Position numbers and translations under genes: made by a program | Notes under the pieces: model-generated | Databases searched by the model: none | What the model saw: only the letters and a program-made list of their open reading frames with translations | What the model was told of the DNA's origin: nothing | Shown here: positions 63,740 to 64,000 of the stretch, piece after piece | Layout: every line of letters begins with the position of its first letter | How positions within the stretch are numbered: position 1 is the first letter of the stretch | Assembly: GCA_032622095.1 (NCBI GenBank) | Contig: CP136065.1 | Coordinates: 112,447,195-112,511,194, forward strand | DNA from: Siphonodentalium dalli | Lineage: Eukaryota > Mollusca > Scaphopoda > Gadilida > Siphonodentaliidae | DNA: 64,000 nucleotides | Direction: 5' to 3'

Positions 63740-64000
63740 TCTTATCTACACATGTATTGTCTTAATATACCATGTCTGTAATTTGTATTATACCATTTTT
63801 TTTCTTTTGTTATTTATCTTTTATTTGGTACTTTATTGAAAAAAGTAATTAATCAATAATGAGTTGGTCGTGCTTCGATAGTCTTAGGAACAACGTCAAT
63901 ACATTCCGATTTTCTATAAACCAAACACCTCTCTAAACCGAACAGAAGGGCCGGTCCAAAGGTTGTACCACTATTCGGTTTGGAGAGGTTTTACTGTTCA
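63740..64000. other. Right edge, possible pogo-like terminus
   Basis: At 63921-63996 CACCTCTCTAAACCGAACAG faces TTCGGTTTGGAGAGGTTTTA. Read on the minus strand, CAGTAAAACCTCTCCAAACC resembles the end of a pogo/Tigger-type transposon entering from the right. The element is cut by the window edge. Confidence 0.35.

Noticed and set aside
53608-64000. Search for the first coding exon of ATP8A
   Set aside because: No Met-starting segment ending in the needed phase (one base) with a donor and P4-like sequence was convincing; the exon may be outside the window.

Overview
The window looks like intron-rich, repeat-rich animal DNA. The exons are small (46-128 bp) with GT-AG borders, introns run from about 0.2 to 13.8 kb, the DNA is AT-rich, and most of it is transposon-derived. 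Elements with tandem ~160-bp units in their cores resemble those described from bivalve molluscs, so a bivalve or other lophotrochozoan is my best guess. That is an inference from repeat style only; no species marker is visible.

One host gene is well supported. It lies on the minus strand and encodes a P4-type ATPase (phospholipid flippase) of the ATP8A class. Sixteen exons between 53607 and 546 join with matching phases into about 508 codons. They cover the acidic cytosolic tail, M1-M2, the A domain with DGET, M3-M4 with PISL, the P-domain DKTGTLT phosphorylation site and the start of the N domain. The first coding exon lies upstream (right) of 53607 and was not found. The C-terminal half lies beyond position 1.

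The introns hold nearly all the rest. 1-11 kb: a ~160-bp-unit element, TTAA-flanked MITEs, hairpin MITEs and a LINE tail. 11.7-16 kb: an inverted-repeat element split by a 3.2-kb transposon with TAA target duplication. 16-21 kb: further tandem-unit repeats, a 40-bp minisatellite and C/G tracts. 22.2-24.2 kb: a foldback element with ~565-bp arms and an ACTAC duplication. 24.9-30.3 kb: a 5.45-kb element with TTA duplication containing a 147-codon ORF and a broken FLYWCH-type finger; it ends about 90 bp from exon 5. 32.6-34.4 kb: tandem-unit repeats. 35.1-38.6 kb: an almost intact LINE (AP endonuclease plus reverse transcriptase). 41.1-43.3 kb: a palindromic element built of poly-C/poly-G hairpin units. 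44.5-45.4 kb: a decayed LINE 3' end. 45.4-47.5 kb: about 12 tandem ~155/164-bp units. 48.9-53.4 kb: more tandem-unit and hairpin elements.

53.8-62.6 kb is strongly layered. A possible 8.2-kb element with 60-bp inverted ends contains a pogo/mariner-like MITE and a long-TIR hairpin element, which is itself split by a 2.7-kb transposon with AAGTGTA-rich ends. A hAT-like element with a perfect 8-bp target duplication and a BED-type zinc finger sits at 62.6-63.7 kb.

I found no rRNA, convincing tRNA, CRISPR or bacterial-type operon. The most unusual signals are the architectures of the repeats: expandable cores carrying facing YY1-like motifs, foldback arms carrying a start codon plus splice donor, and nested insertions whose empty sites can be read from paralogues in the same window.
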